Positions 46,056-56,895 of a stretch of DNA of 64,000 nucleotides are shown here, one piece after another. Each line of letters starts with the position of its first letter. Position 1 is the stretch's first letter. Below the pieces are notes generated by a model. The model ran no database searches. It was not told the DNA's origin and saw nothing but the letters and a program-made list of their open reading frames with translations. The stretch comes from Talinum fruticosum (taxonomy: Eukaryota; Streptophyta; Magnoliopsida; Caryophyllales; Talinaceae), in assembly GCA_021018815.1 (NCBI GenBank), contig JAITYX010000025.1:6758001-6822000 (forward strand). Reading direction: 5' to 3'. The translations under genes and the position numbers were made by a program.

Positions 46056-47910
46056 GGGTCCATTTCGTTGGGGGTTGAATAGTTTAGAAGTAGTTAGTAT
46101 AAAATCGGCCGCACAAGTAGTTTATAGTGAGCAACAGCACCAATTTGATGCATGTAATGCTAACTGTTTTTAGAAGAGAGATACGATTCTACTTAAATGA
46201 TATGTTGTGAGCAACAACACCAATCGGCTTTTGCATCTTATTATATACTATTCGACAAAGATATACCATAATTCATCCTGAAATGATGTTTTGCACTATC
46301 TAACTACATAAAATAGTAATCTTTTTAAAATTATCAAACGGTGGTGTGGGTGTGAATGTAGAAGGTTTATCCAATATAAAAATAATAATTTGTCCTAAAA
46401 ACAATTTTCACTCATTTATGGACTCTCCGAGACTCGGTTGCCTTAAGTTGCATATTAATATTTATTTATTTATTTATTTATATTTTAGTTTTTAGAATGA
46501 AAATAAGTTCGTTGTAAAATAAAATTACATGAAAGTTAAAATAAAAAAATTAGAAAATTAGGGTTGACCTTTATACTATCCTTACCCAGAAAAGTTACAC
46601 CAACAACTGCACCATAGTAAATTACTACTGCAAACAGAATTGGCCCTACAAAATATTTTCCCCACCTTGGACCTGCCATTTTTTTTAAATTTTTTACATT
46701 TTTCTTAGTTATTGGAGTTTTAGTTTTACTGTTGACCAATTATGATATTTCCATACATCAAAGCCCAAAACCACTAAAAAAACACTCATATGTATATTTT
46801 TGTATGTTTGAACATTCATTAAAGTTGACATTAAGGAAAATATATGATAGTACTCTGTATCTTACTAAATTAATGTTATACCCTACAAAATATTTAATTC
46901 CCATTAATTAAGGATCAAACACCCAAAAAGAAAAAAAAATCATCACATAATTATAATTGGATTGGACTGAATGAAATTTTTTTCAAATTGGCTTCAATTT
47001 AAGTCTATTTTGAAGTCAAACAGTTCGAATCATCTTAATTGAAGTCGAGTCAGATGGTTATGCCATTCCATCACTAATTCCTTCAATTATTTAAGCATTT
47101 TGTTGTATTGAACACCATCCATACTTTATACAATAGTAATATTTTGAAAATTATCAAATGGTAGCATAATAGCGAATTTGGAAGTTCTATCCAATATAAA
47201 ATAACAATTTATCCTTAAAAAATATATTTTCACTCATCTATTGACTCTCCAGGATTCTCTCGTACATGCATAATGACTCTCCATCTTTTTCTCTTTTTCA
47301 TTATCTTGGTCTCTTTTTTAGTTCTTAATTTTAAATTTAATTCTTTGTTCAGTAATAGCTTACCAACAAATGGTGGACATATATGTAACCAACTTTGACA
47401 AATATACATCATGCATAAAAGTATTCAACATTATATATAGTAGGGTTCTTTTGTTTGGATTAGGGTTAGGAGGGTAGAGGGGAGGTAATGGGAATAAATA
47501 GCGAGCATGTAAGATCAAACGGGGATGGAGATTAAAGTATATTCTGAAATGTCATTATAACATGAAATTACCTATATTTGGTTGGAGTTTATTCTTAATG
47601 TTAAATCTTTGATATTTGTTTATTTTTAAAATGGGTAATACTTGATTCGGATTCCGATGCTCAAGGCTAGTGTTTAAGAAAACAATAACGTTTAATAGGT
47701 CGAAATGTTGAGATAATTGATACTAGCTCATCCCACTTTATAATTGCAATATAGAAATTATTGAAATATTTAAATCTTTTCTTATCCGTTTAACTAAATA
47801 CATTTTGATTTGAGTTTCGGGTAATCATCATGTTGTTTCATTATCGTTACAATGCTCGATCCGTACTTAATCAACATTTTTTTTATTTATTTTAGAGAGG
47901 TTGTGCCATG
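46056..47910. other. Unassigned AT-rich DNA with a diverged direct repeat
   Basis: No firm gene. A block of about 125 bp at 46311-46437 (AATTATCAAACGGTGG, TATCCAATATAAAAATAAT, TTTTCACTCATTTATGGACT) recurs diverged at 47130-47258 (AATTATCAAATGGTAG, TATCCAATATAAAATAAC, TTTTCACTCATCTATTGACT), about 820 bp away. One small membrane-protein-like frame at 46739-46536 is listed separately. Confidence 0.5.
46536..46739 (-). CDS. Small hypothetical frame with one hydrophobic segment
   Basis: Sixty-seven codons with no match I recognise. From an internal Met at 46676 it reads MAGPRWGKYFVGPILFAVV and continues through a hydrophobic helix of about 25 residues. After LG the DNA is GTAAGGATAG, so a splice donor is possible and the true exon may end there. 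It is preceded on its own strand by an A/T-rich run. The balanced amino-acid composition is unlike nearby chance frames, but there is no other support. It lies between the two copies of the 125-bp repeat. Confidence 0.2.
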   Translation of the reverse strand: MVNSKTKTPITKKNVKNLKKMAGPRWGKYFVGPILFAVVIYYGAVVGVTFLGKDSIKVNPNFLIFLF

Positions 47911-48337
47911 TGTCATGGAACGCTCCGGAATCCTCTTGAATTTTCTTTGTTATTCCATAAGGTCCCACAATCTTCTATAATGTTCCACACTTGTATGAAG
48001 ACATAGATATTTGTGTAGAAGATTCTAGAGAATAAGTTTAGATCGTAAGATCAAATCAATCTCCATCGTCTATTGAGGAGGTGGGCAAGTATATTTATAC
48101 CCCAAGGGGCTCATTTGTAAACCATCTAAGAGACTAATCTAAGAGTAATCCAAGAAAGTTTCTAAGAAAAGTATATGCAAGCATTCTTCCAAACTCTCTC
48201 TAAATGTTCTTGCTTACTTAGCTTCTCCAAGCTTAAGTCAAGCATCAAGGCTTACTAACAAGCTCAAGAAGGGTTTTGAGTGTACTTTGCTAGCGCCATA
48301 TAGGAGTTAAGTTTAAGGAAATTATCGTCCCATGATA
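47911..48337 (+). repeat. 5' LTR of the gag-only element
   Basis: Begins TGTCATGGAACGC and ends near CCATGATA. It matches 51152-51573 along its length, including AATTTTCTTTGTTATTCCATAAGG-type sequence near the start and CAAGCATTCTTCCAAA in the second half. A TATA-like TATATTTATACCCC at 48090 could mark its promoter. Confidence 0.88.
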
Positions 48338-48339
48338 GT

Positions 48340-48351
48340 TGGTATCGGAGC
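48340..48351 (+). other. Primer binding site, tRNA-Met type
   Basis: TGGTATCGGAGC, one mismatch from TGGTATCAGAGC, the complement of the initiator tRNA-Met 3' part used by many plant LTR elements. It starts two bases after the LTR. Confidence 0.85.
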
Positions 48352-48954
48352 AAAAGTTTAGGAAAGAATGTCGAGCGTCACCGAGGGAAGCCAACAACAA
48401 GGTGGAAAGAAGATTCATGAGAAGTCTTGGGAGGTGATTTCCACACTCGAGGAAAGGCTTGCTCGGTTGCATGACTCCATCGTTGACTTAAGGGAGCTAG
48501 TCGACACTATAGACCAGCGCGTCGAGGAGCTCGAGTCCAAGGAGGAGGACTCGGGGTTCTAGGAGGAGATGCAAGGGGTCTTGAATGCAGGTGACCACGG
48601 ACTTCGTCAAGGAGGTGGTATCCCTTAAAGCCACAATGGTGGCTAAGGATGTAGAAATCGAGGCTTGCGAGACCGCTCTTAATGACCAACGAGAGAAAAT
48701 TGAGGAGTTCAAAGAACAACTTAAATTATGCATAGTTGTGGTGGCCAACAATGGGTCGGTCTTGGTTATAACCGCCCCAAGGGTGAATGTGCCCAAGCCT
48801 TCTAACTTCAACGAGCTAGAAGCACAAAGGAGATCAACAACTTCATATGGGAACTCAAGGCTTACTTCGAGTGATGGGCATCAAGGAGGATTCTCAAAAG
48901 GTAAGCAATGCTCCCTTGTTTCTTAAAAACATTACTCTCGTGTGGTGGCAACGT

Positions 48955-49095
48955 CGCTATATATTTTAGTATAAAAATAGAATTATTCATTATTTATTTC
49001 AAAATATGTAATTGATAAATATTTTTAAATTATTAAAAATTTAGTATTCGAATTCCATTATTTCTATAAAAAAATTCTATTTTTCAAATAGTAAA
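48955..49095. mobile_element. Small AT-rich insertion in gag
   Basis: About 140 AT-rich bases lie between two gag segments that are adjacent in related elements (LVWWQRR and the VNTWEAF block). Ends contain inverted AAAATAGAATT at about 48973 and its complement near 49073. This suggests a tiny MITE, but no target duplication was established. Confidence 0.4.
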
Positions 49096-49151
49096 GGGTC
49101 TAGTTCCGTCAATACTTGGGAGGCATTCAAGGGAGAACTCAAGAGGTAGTT

Positions 49152-50578
49152 TGTTGAGTCAAGAATTATGATAATTTTTATCCTTGTTCACATCTTATTT
49201 TGTTCGTAATAATTATTAAATTAGGAATTTTAATTTGAGTTATTTTACTTTTGTAGGAAATGTGAAAAAAGCTGAGAAAGAAATAAAAGAACCGAAGTTT
49301 GAAGAATCAGATCGGTCGTTTGCACTTGACCCAGTTGAGGCCCAAAGTCCTCTTGTCCGTAGCCTTCCACCAGCCCTCGAAGCCCAAAAGCTTCTCGAGC
49401 TCTTTCAACTCCCTCGCTTAAAATCCTTCTACCCCAAAACCTAGCTTCAAAACTCTCGGACCTATCTTCCCCTTTTGGCTCCCCCTTACATTGAAACCCT
49501 AAGCTCCACTCTCCTCTCTTTATTCGTTCACCTGCTGCCCGAAGACACCTAATCACGCACGCCTCTCTCTCGTTCCATCCCATTCCCCATCTTCTTCTTC
49601 CTCTCTTCTCATTACCCCAACTGAAATCGAAAACCCTAAACACCCTCATCCTCTTATCTCTCCTCTTCATCATCACCTTACCCAAAAACCTTAAGCCCCA
49701 TAATTCTTTCCTACTCGACCTCCATCGCTACCCAAAGAAACCCGAGCCTTCATGCCAAAAATCCTCTTCAACTCTACATCATCGCTGCCATATTTTTCTC
49801 CCTCACGGCATCATAACTCTAAGCCACTACAAACTCTATTTACAATAGGAAAGGAGCACAAGAAGAAGGAGTTTGAAGATGAATCTATAAAAAGGGAAGC
49901 AATAGTGAGAGCAAAGGTAGTCGGCGAGTACCGATCTCAAGGGCCAGCTGCGAGTTTAGGTTTTAACTTTCTTTTCGATTGTCAATCTCATATCTTAATT
50001 AGGTTTAGTTTGTTTTAGTTCTCAAATTTTCGGTTTTAGTTTTAGTTTAAATGTTCAGTTTTAGGTTTAGAATTCTTGGTTATGTAACTTGATTTTTCTC
50101 AAGATTTGAAGTTACAAGATTAGTTCTTCTTTATTGGAGCATTGAATTTGGTTGATTGTTGCGGATCCGGGTAGTTTCTTGAATTCGAAGTATTACTCCG
50201 CCCCGGTTCGGATCTAATTCTATTTGGAAAGAAGTTTTTTCGTTGCTCGTTAGCTGGGTATAATTCCTTTACTCTATGTAGATTTTATTTTTAAGATTTA
50301 GTTTCATTATTGATTGTTTAAAGGTCGTCAATTTTACCAATCTTGATGTTGCTACTTGCTGTGATCTACCCGAGTGTTTATGCTTTATAGTTGCAAATTT
50401 TAATTTATAAATTCCAATTATAATAGCTTTAGTTGTTAATATTTTGTTTTCTCCGAACAATTAGGTTAATAGTTAAATGCTAATTTTAGGTTATTAGTTA
50501 GTCTCGAGTTGCAATCCGATTCCAATTTCAGTCCATCTTTGTGGTTCGACACCTCGTACTTCCCCATAAATCACGCCA
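49152..50578 (+). mobile_element. Solo LTR, 1427 bp, with TAGTT target duplication
   Basis: Starts TGTTGAGTCAAG and ends AATCACGCCA, flanked by perfect TAGTT at 49147-49151 and 50579-50583. It interrupts gag of the host element. The 3' end, TTTGTGGTTCGACACCTCG, is typical of the last part of many plant Ty3/gypsy LTRs. No internal element sequence is present, so the two LTRs have recombined to one. Frames inside (for example 49235-49444) match nothing known. The parent family is not otherwise seen in the window. Confidence 0.85.
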
Positions 50579-51151
50579 TAGTTCCATCCCGAGGATGCCA
50601 AATATGAAGCCACAGCCAAGCTTCTATGCCTCCAACACAAGGAGGGTTACAATCAGGATTATGTCAAGGAGTTCCAAGAATTACTCTTGGAAATTCCTAG
50701 CATGAGGGAGAAAGACGCTCTATTTTGCATTCCGATTGGCTACATGGGTGGGCCAAGATGGAGCTTAAAAGGAAGGAGTGCAAGAGCTTGCCTCCGCTAT
50801 TATCGCCGTGAAATCCTTGTATGAGTTCAAGCCCTTTGAAGGACGAGACAAAATGTCAAATGGCAATGACAAAGGTGGGGAAAAATGGGACCCATCTCCA
50901 AAGAAAGACAAGCCATACGCCTATAAGGAAGAGGGTAAATCCAGGGAGGATGCACCTTCTAAGGGGAAGATATCTTGCTTTTTATAAGACGGACCTCATC
51001 AGGTCTTCTAGTGCCCGAAATGGAGCAAACTGTCGCTTTTGTCATGAGATACGAGAACCAAGAGGTGGAAAAAATCTTGGTTCCATAAATCTCCTCAATG
51101 CCAATCAAGCATTTGAGGACGAGAAGGCGACGAGGACGTTGTCTGGGGGAA

Positions 51152-51573
51152 TGTCACGAACGCCTGAATCCTCGTAGAATTTTCTTTATCATTCGATAAG
51201 GTTCCACAATCTTCTATAACATTCCACACTTGTATGGAAACATAGATATTTGTGTAAAGAATTTTAGAGAATAAGTCCGGACCTTAGGATCAAATCAATC
51301 TCCACCGTCCATTAAGAAGGTGGTAAGCATATATACGCCCAAGAGGCTCATTTGTAAACCATCCAAGAGAGTAATCTATGTAATCCAAGAAAGTTTCCAA
51401 GCAAAGTATATACAAGCATTCTTCCAAATCTCTCTAAGTGTTCTCTTGCTTACTTAGCTTTCTCCAAGCTTAAGTTAAGCATCAAGGCTTATTAGCAAGC
51501 TTAAGAAAGGTTTGAGTGTAGTTTGATAGCCCTGCAGACGAGTTACGTTTGAGTGAATTATCGTCGCGTGACA
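51152..51573 (+). repeat. 3' LTR of the gag-only element
   Basis: Begins TGTCACGAACGCC after the purine tract CTGGGGGAA and ends CGCGTGACA. It pairs with 47911-48337. Differences are numerous, so the element is old. Confidence 0.88.
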
Positions 51574-52922
51574 CGTGGTGGTGGAGTATTGGCTCAATGT
51601 TCAACTAATTGGGTCCATTAACGTTATTGAATTGAGTAATAATAATTTGATGTTTCATCTTTTTTAAAAAAAATTAAAAACTTGGATCAAATATTTCCCC
51701 TCATGTTCATATCTTTTCTTTTTGTCTTTTAAGTGAAAGAAAGAATTTACCCTTTTTTTAGAGAATGACATAATTTTGGGATTATCAAATTTTACAAGCT
51801 ACTTTTGATATATTGTTTAAGTATGGAAAAATTCATAAGCTTTTATTTGTAATTGCCAATTTAAATTGTAATACAGCTTATGTATTTATTTATTTAGGGT
51901 TTGGTTGTATATGAGGTCTTATTTATTTTTGTGTATATTGATATGTAATATTGTTCTCAACGTCAAATATAATAATTTCCTCTAGCATTATTAATTTTCA
52001 TTGTTGATGTTGCTTTTTGACTTGGTGATAAAATTGTATTGGTTGAAAACATAATTTTTATAGGTATTTTTACTAAAATTGACAGGAACATGTTATAAAA
52101 ATAATTGACTATTTGAGGAAATAATTTGGTCGTTGTTAATATAGATTCATCTTATGTCCAGAGTGATGTAGTAAACTTTCAGAAATTCTAAATTAACATA
52201 ATAAAAATATAACTACATATATAGTTGATATTAATAATTGAAAATTCTTAAAAAATAGAAAGATATGATTCAAATATGTTGTGCAATAAGACGTAATGAG
52301 TAAAAAAATTAGGAACTATATTGCTTCAAGTTCATAATTTATAGACTTTAAGTTCATAATTTTTGTTATGTTTAAAGGGATTGAAACTCAATATGGAAGC
52401 CAGTAGGACTTTGAATAAATTTATCTATCTTAAAATTTTTATACAACATACAGATAATTATTTTTTTATTACAAGTATAATTTGTTTTAATTTCTTCCTA
52501 ACATTTCTATTCGTGATTTATTATCAACAAATATATTTAAATCGTATCTTTTACTATAGTAAGTTTTCTAGATTATTAAAAGATGAATATTTGACATCAA
52601 CCCTCCCCGCCATCTTGAAATAGAAGTGATTGTTACTCTTATTATGTTAATTAATTGGGAGGAAGAGTGTTGTGTCTTGAGGAAAGCAATTGGTTCTTAA
52701 TCGAATAAAACAATATGTATTTACAACATCTCAATTTTATCAATATTTTTCTCTATTGACTCATTATTAAAATCTCGATTAATTTTTAATACAAGTACAA
52801 AATACAGATGATTTCATTACCTTGCAATGCGAATTGATCTATCATGCCCTTTACAGAGATACAAATTCCCTCTCTTTACTCATTACCTATTCTTGTCAAA
52901 TACATTTTGATTATTTATATCA
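51574..52922. other. AT-rich DNA, nothing recognised
   Basis: No domain, TIR or LTR seen. The longest frame (52363-52623, +) is rich in Phe, Ile and Tyr, as expected by chance from AT-rich DNA. Confidence 0.5.
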
Positions 52923-53041
52923 TTGTAATATTTTCGATTATTAATTTCAATATAGGTAGTTGTTATATATTTAATTTCTTAATGTATAAATTCTTAAAAA
53001 TTATCATATTGCTTTGTACATAGCATGAGTGCAGACTAGTA
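52923..53041. repeat. 118-bp dispersed repeat, copy 2
   Basis: Matches 42843-42960 in the same orientation; the shared part ends near GACTAGT. This copy is not cut by an LTR. Confidence 0.8.
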
Positions 53042-53203
53042 CTAATAATTTAAATTTTTTTGCACGAATTAGACGCAAAAGCTAATGTAGATGGGATTTA
53101 AACTTAAATTTCTGATAATAATTCACATAAACTTTACCAATTGAATTAATTGACACCCACAAAAATTTAAATACATAGAGGCATATTTGAGAATAACTTA
53201 TAA

Positions 53204-53600
53204 CTAGGGTTATACCCCTTGCTATGCAAGGAAATTAATTAAATTTTAAGAATTTTTTAATTTTTTAATTTTATTATTTCTAATTAATTTATAATGAGAA
53301 AAATTAATTATAAGTTAAAAACTAATTATTTGCTAAATAACAATAATGAATTGATATGTTATTATATAATTTATTATAAACAAGTGGTTAGATACGTCTC
53401 TTTATTTTTTTTTCTATTTTGATTAATATACTTTTTATTTTTCATGTCCATTATATTTAATGTTAATGTTAATAGTTCCAACATTTAATTGAATTAAAAT
53501 TACATTGAATCTATCTATTTAGCATCCAACGTGACATCCTGCGTGACATCCTATGTATCGCTTATACATTGCTTCAACTCAACTTTTAATATATAATAAT
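53204..53600 (-). mobile_element. Non-autonomous Helitron 1
   Basis: On the minus strand the 5' end reads TATATATTAAAAGTTGAGTT, typical of plant Helitrons. The 3' end has hairpin CCTTGCATAGCAAGG (53231-53217), then GGTATAACCCTAG followed by T, i.e. a CTAG terminus with a T flank. It has no coding capacity. About 400 bp and closely similar to Helitron 3. Confidence 0.75.
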
Positions 53601-54527
53601 AGTTTTTACCCCGTGCGTTGCACCGTAGTTTTCAATTTACTTATGATGGTCATATTTTTAATCTTGTTTTTGATGTATATTAAATACCTTTTTTATATAT
53701 AAAGTCATCTTCAATAACTATGTACGTATTAGATTTGATTTAATTAAGAAAGAGTTGAAGAAGTATGTATTATAAAATATCGTATTTATTATTTATAAGT
53801 ATTATGATAGATCAAGTATGTCATTCGTATTATACTTCATATGTCTTGATTTCTATTGTGTATTTCATCCACCTGCAAAATCAAAAACTATATATATCAA
53901 CGTTGTCTTATAATTGTGTTGTTTTATTATTGTAGTATTGGGTGGATCTAAGATTGTTGTAATGAGTTGTTGTTTAATTATAAGAATGTTATTTCTATTT
54001 AATATATATAAAGACCCCCTTCTTTTAATAATTTGGTAAATCCATGTGTAAAATTACCTTTGATGGTAGCATGTATTAAGGTGCGTTAAAATTATAAATG
54101 GAAGTAATATTAACAAATAATTTAAAAATAAATTTTTTTATATAAAAGTCATAGCAAAGAACAAAATATATACTCTTTCATCAATTAGTACCATATGTGT
54201 ACTAATGTGTTCTTTTGAATTTGTTGCAATAACTTCCCAAAGTTTAGAGATTGTAACTTTGATAATCCAATTATCCGTTTCTACACTCAATTGCTCAAGA
54301 AATGAATAAGATTCCTCCTTTTTACCAAAATAACGTTTGTTATAACTCATTTTATAGAGCACTCTAACTTGTGACCATATAGTTTATGTTTGATTTATAT
54401 AAGATCTTACTCTAATAGTTTCGCTACTTATAAATTGGAGAAATGTGTTTATTATCTCAATGGCCACATTTTTTTAAAAAAATAGTTACAAAGTATTTTC
54501 CATTACTGTGGCCCCTACATTTTTTTC

Positions 54528-54890
54528 TGGCTGCACAGCACCATCAAAATCAAAATCAAAGGAAACTACAACGGCATAGGGGGAAGGGTTGTTTGATCAA
54601 TTAATATACTTTTAGCCTATTGTAACTTATATTTTATTTAGTTAAACTACTGTAATATATAATTAATAAAATTATTATATTAATTAACTATAACGGCAGA
54701 TGGATTATAGCTCTCTCATAATTTGATGGTAGGTGGTTGAATTTATTTTATAATATTTTTTGGTTGCACAACACTATTAAAATCAAAGAAAAATTACAAC
54801 GGCAAAAGGGGAGGGGTTGTTTGTTCAATTAATATACCTTTAGCCTATTGTAACTTATATTTTATTTAGTTAAGCTCCTATAATTGTTTG
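54528..54890. repeat. Internal duplication of Helitron 2
   Basis: A block beginning TGGCTGCACAGCACCATCAA at 54528 recurs as TGGTTGCACAACACTATTAA at 54761. Both continue through GTTGTTTG, CAATTAATATAC and TTAGCCTATTGTAACTTAT. The period is 233 bp, about 1.5 copies. Confidence 0.85.
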
Positions 54891-54935
54891 AATTATCATT
54901 TTGGTGTAACTTATGTCTAATGGCCTTCCTTTATA

Positions 54936-54939
<4 letters not shown>

Positions 54940-54971
<32 letters not shown>
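54940..54971. repeat. (TA)n microsatellite
   Basis: About 32 bp of TA repeats inside Helitron 2. Confidence 0.9.
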
Positions 54972-54977
<6 letters not shown>

Positions 54978-56266
54978 TATTAGTATTGTCCAAAAAAATA
55001 TCAGTATTGAATTTATAAATAAATTTTCAATACCCTAATTTAATAATTTATTGATAGTTTTTTTGAATGGATGAAATTGGATTAATTTGGTAATTGTTAA
55101 AGCTCTTGTTTCATATATCTTTTATATCTTTTAGCCTTTCTCAATAATATTGCATATATTAGTAATCATTTTAAAAATTATGAAAAGTTTAAATATTTAC
55201 TCATCTTTCTCTCTTACATTTTAGGATGTGGACTAATTTTTGAAGTTTGTTTTTTTGCCTTTTACTTGTAAAATTGAAATAAGAAGATCGGAACACCCTA
55301 ATTTTTTTATCTTGTTTTTCTTTTACTTGACAATAGAAGATTGAGAATTTCCAAAATGATGAATATGAACATAATGAATAATCAATATAATATGCACCAA
55401 AATAATTTATTTCAAAGAAAGATAATATGAACTAAAATCGTAAAATTTAAAAATCATATATTATACTTTCTTTTGGGGTGGGTGCAAAGCTTTTTCATAC
55501 TATTAAATTTATTAAAGTAGTTACGGAAGCTAATGAAACAAATAGATTTTATTTTCATAATTTTCAAATCAAAAACAATTTAAATATCAATCAAAAAATA
55601 ATTTTAGAACTAAAACCTAATAACATATACCATCAATATAACAAAAAAATTAATGAAAAAAAAGATGTAATTGACTATAAATAATTGACTAAAGTTGGTA
55701 AAATCAAAGAATAAAAATAATTAGTTTTACATATAAACATTCTAACATGATTTTTAACTAACTTTTATCTAATAAAATAACTTAATATTTATTAAATGAC
55801 ATTTTCCCTGTAAACATAGTTACTTTGTAACTTTTTATATGTTTTTTGACCTTTAACATAATATTTTCAGACTTAGTTTTTTCTTTCCTTTTAATTTTTC
55901 AATTTTAACATAAATTAGAAATCAAGGTTAAAAATAATTGAACTTAATTTCATATAAACAAAAAAAAAAACAGTTGTGTAACATAGGGATCTAATATTAA
56001 TGTCGACATAAATAAAACTAAATTAGTAGGTAACATAATTTTTTATATTACCAACATAATATTTTAGACCCAAGTAAATATTGTTACAAACTATAATCAT
56101 TTTATTTTAATAATTAAATTAGTAACAAAAATACAATTCAATTGGCTAGCATAATTATCTAAATTTTTTAAAAAATAAATAAAACAATTATATTCAATAC
56201 TATTGCCACATAAGCGTCTATGTGTCACTCATACATAACTTATACTCAACTTTTAATATATATATA

Positions 56267-56623
56267 CTAGGGTTATACCCCTTGCTATGCAAAGACATTA
56301 AATTAATTTTTAATAATTTAATTATTTTTAATTAATTTATAAGAATAAAAATTAATTATAAGTTAAAAAATAGTTTTTTTAAATAACAATAATAAATTGA
56401 TATATTAGATTATATAATTTATTATAAATAGTAAATAGATATGTCTCTTTATTTTTTGTATTTTTATTAATATACTTTTTATTCTTATTGTCTTTTATAT
56501 TTAATGTTAATGTGAATAGTTTTAACATTAAATTGAATTAAAATTACATTAAATCTACCTATTTGGCATCCTACATGGCATCCTTCACTCATATATTGCT
56601 TCAACTCAACTTTTAATATATAT
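56267..56623 (-). mobile_element. Non-autonomous Helitron 3
   Basis: CTAG terminus at 56267-56270 with hairpin relic CTTTGCATAGCAAGG (56294-56280). The 5' end, TATATATTAAAAGTTGAGTT, lies at about 56620. It resembles Helitron 1 over nearly its whole length, including TTAACATTAAATTGAATTA-type and TTGGCATCC blocks, so both belong to one subfamily. Confidence 0.72.
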
Positions 56624-56843
56624 AGTGTTATACCCTTGCGTTGCAAGGATAAATAAAATTTTTTAATTAATATTTCATACATTTAAGTTAATATAAATAT
56701 TTATTTTGAAAATTAAAAAGATTTTTCAGATTTTAATAATATGAGTGATATTTTTTTCGTTGTTATTTTATAAAATTTATTCCAAAAGACATATTGCTCA
56801 AATATATTTAAAATTTAAATTAGAATACTTAAATATATATGAG

Positions 56844-56846
<3 letters not shown>

Positions 56847-56893
<47 letters not shown>
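56847..56893. repeat. (AT)n microsatellite
   Basis: About 46 bp of AT repeats inside Helitron 4. Confidence 0.9.

Positions 56894-56895
<2 letters not shown>

Larger units (their letters stand above)
48368..51100 (+). pseudogene. Gag of the gag-only element, interrupted
   Basis: N-terminal coiled-coil block at 48368-48562 (LARLHDSIVDLRELVDTIDQ) and 48585-48720 (DVEIEACETALNDQREKI). Then VPKPSNFNELE, INNFIWELKAYF in a shifted frame and, near 48890, QKVSNAPLFLKNITLVWW. After the small insertion, NTWEAFKGELKR precedes the solo LTR. The frame resumes at about 50590 with PEDAKYEA, then QDYVKEFQELLLEIPSM and ELASAIIAVKSLYEFKP. A zinc-knuckle relic near 50970 reads CFL, stop, DGPHQVF, stop, CP, so two knuckle codons have become stops. 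Gag would form particles and bind RNA; this one cannot. Confidence 0.8.
47911..51573 (+). mobile_element. Non-autonomous gag-only LTR retrotransposon (TR-GAG-like)
   Basis: LTRs at 47911-48337 and 51152-51573, a tRNA-Met-type primer site at 48340-48351, degenerate gag, and a purine tract (CTGGGGGAA) just before the 3' LTR. No protease, RT or integrase is present, so it could move only with proteins from another element. Gag motifs resemble plant Ty3/gypsy chromoviruses. It is split by the 1427-bp solo LTR at 49152-50578 and a small AT-rich insertion at about 48955-49095. No clear target duplication was seen around the element. Confidence 0.82.
53601..56266 (-). mobile_element. Non-autonomous Helitron 2
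   Basis: Abuts Helitron 1. The 3' end carries GTGCAACGCAC (53623-53613), then GGGGTAAAAACTAT; the last base departs from the CTRR rule. The 5' end at about 56262 again reads TATATATTAAAAGTTGAGTA. It is 2.67 kb, AT-rich, with no Rep/helicase frame and a 233-bp internal tandem duplication. Confidence 0.65.

Noticed and set aside
53060..53165. tRNA-like or SINE-like segment in antisense
   Set aside because: GATGGGATTTAAACTT and TTTACCAATTGAATTAA resemble tRNA B- and A-box complements, but the cloverleaf does not close and no SINE ends are visible.
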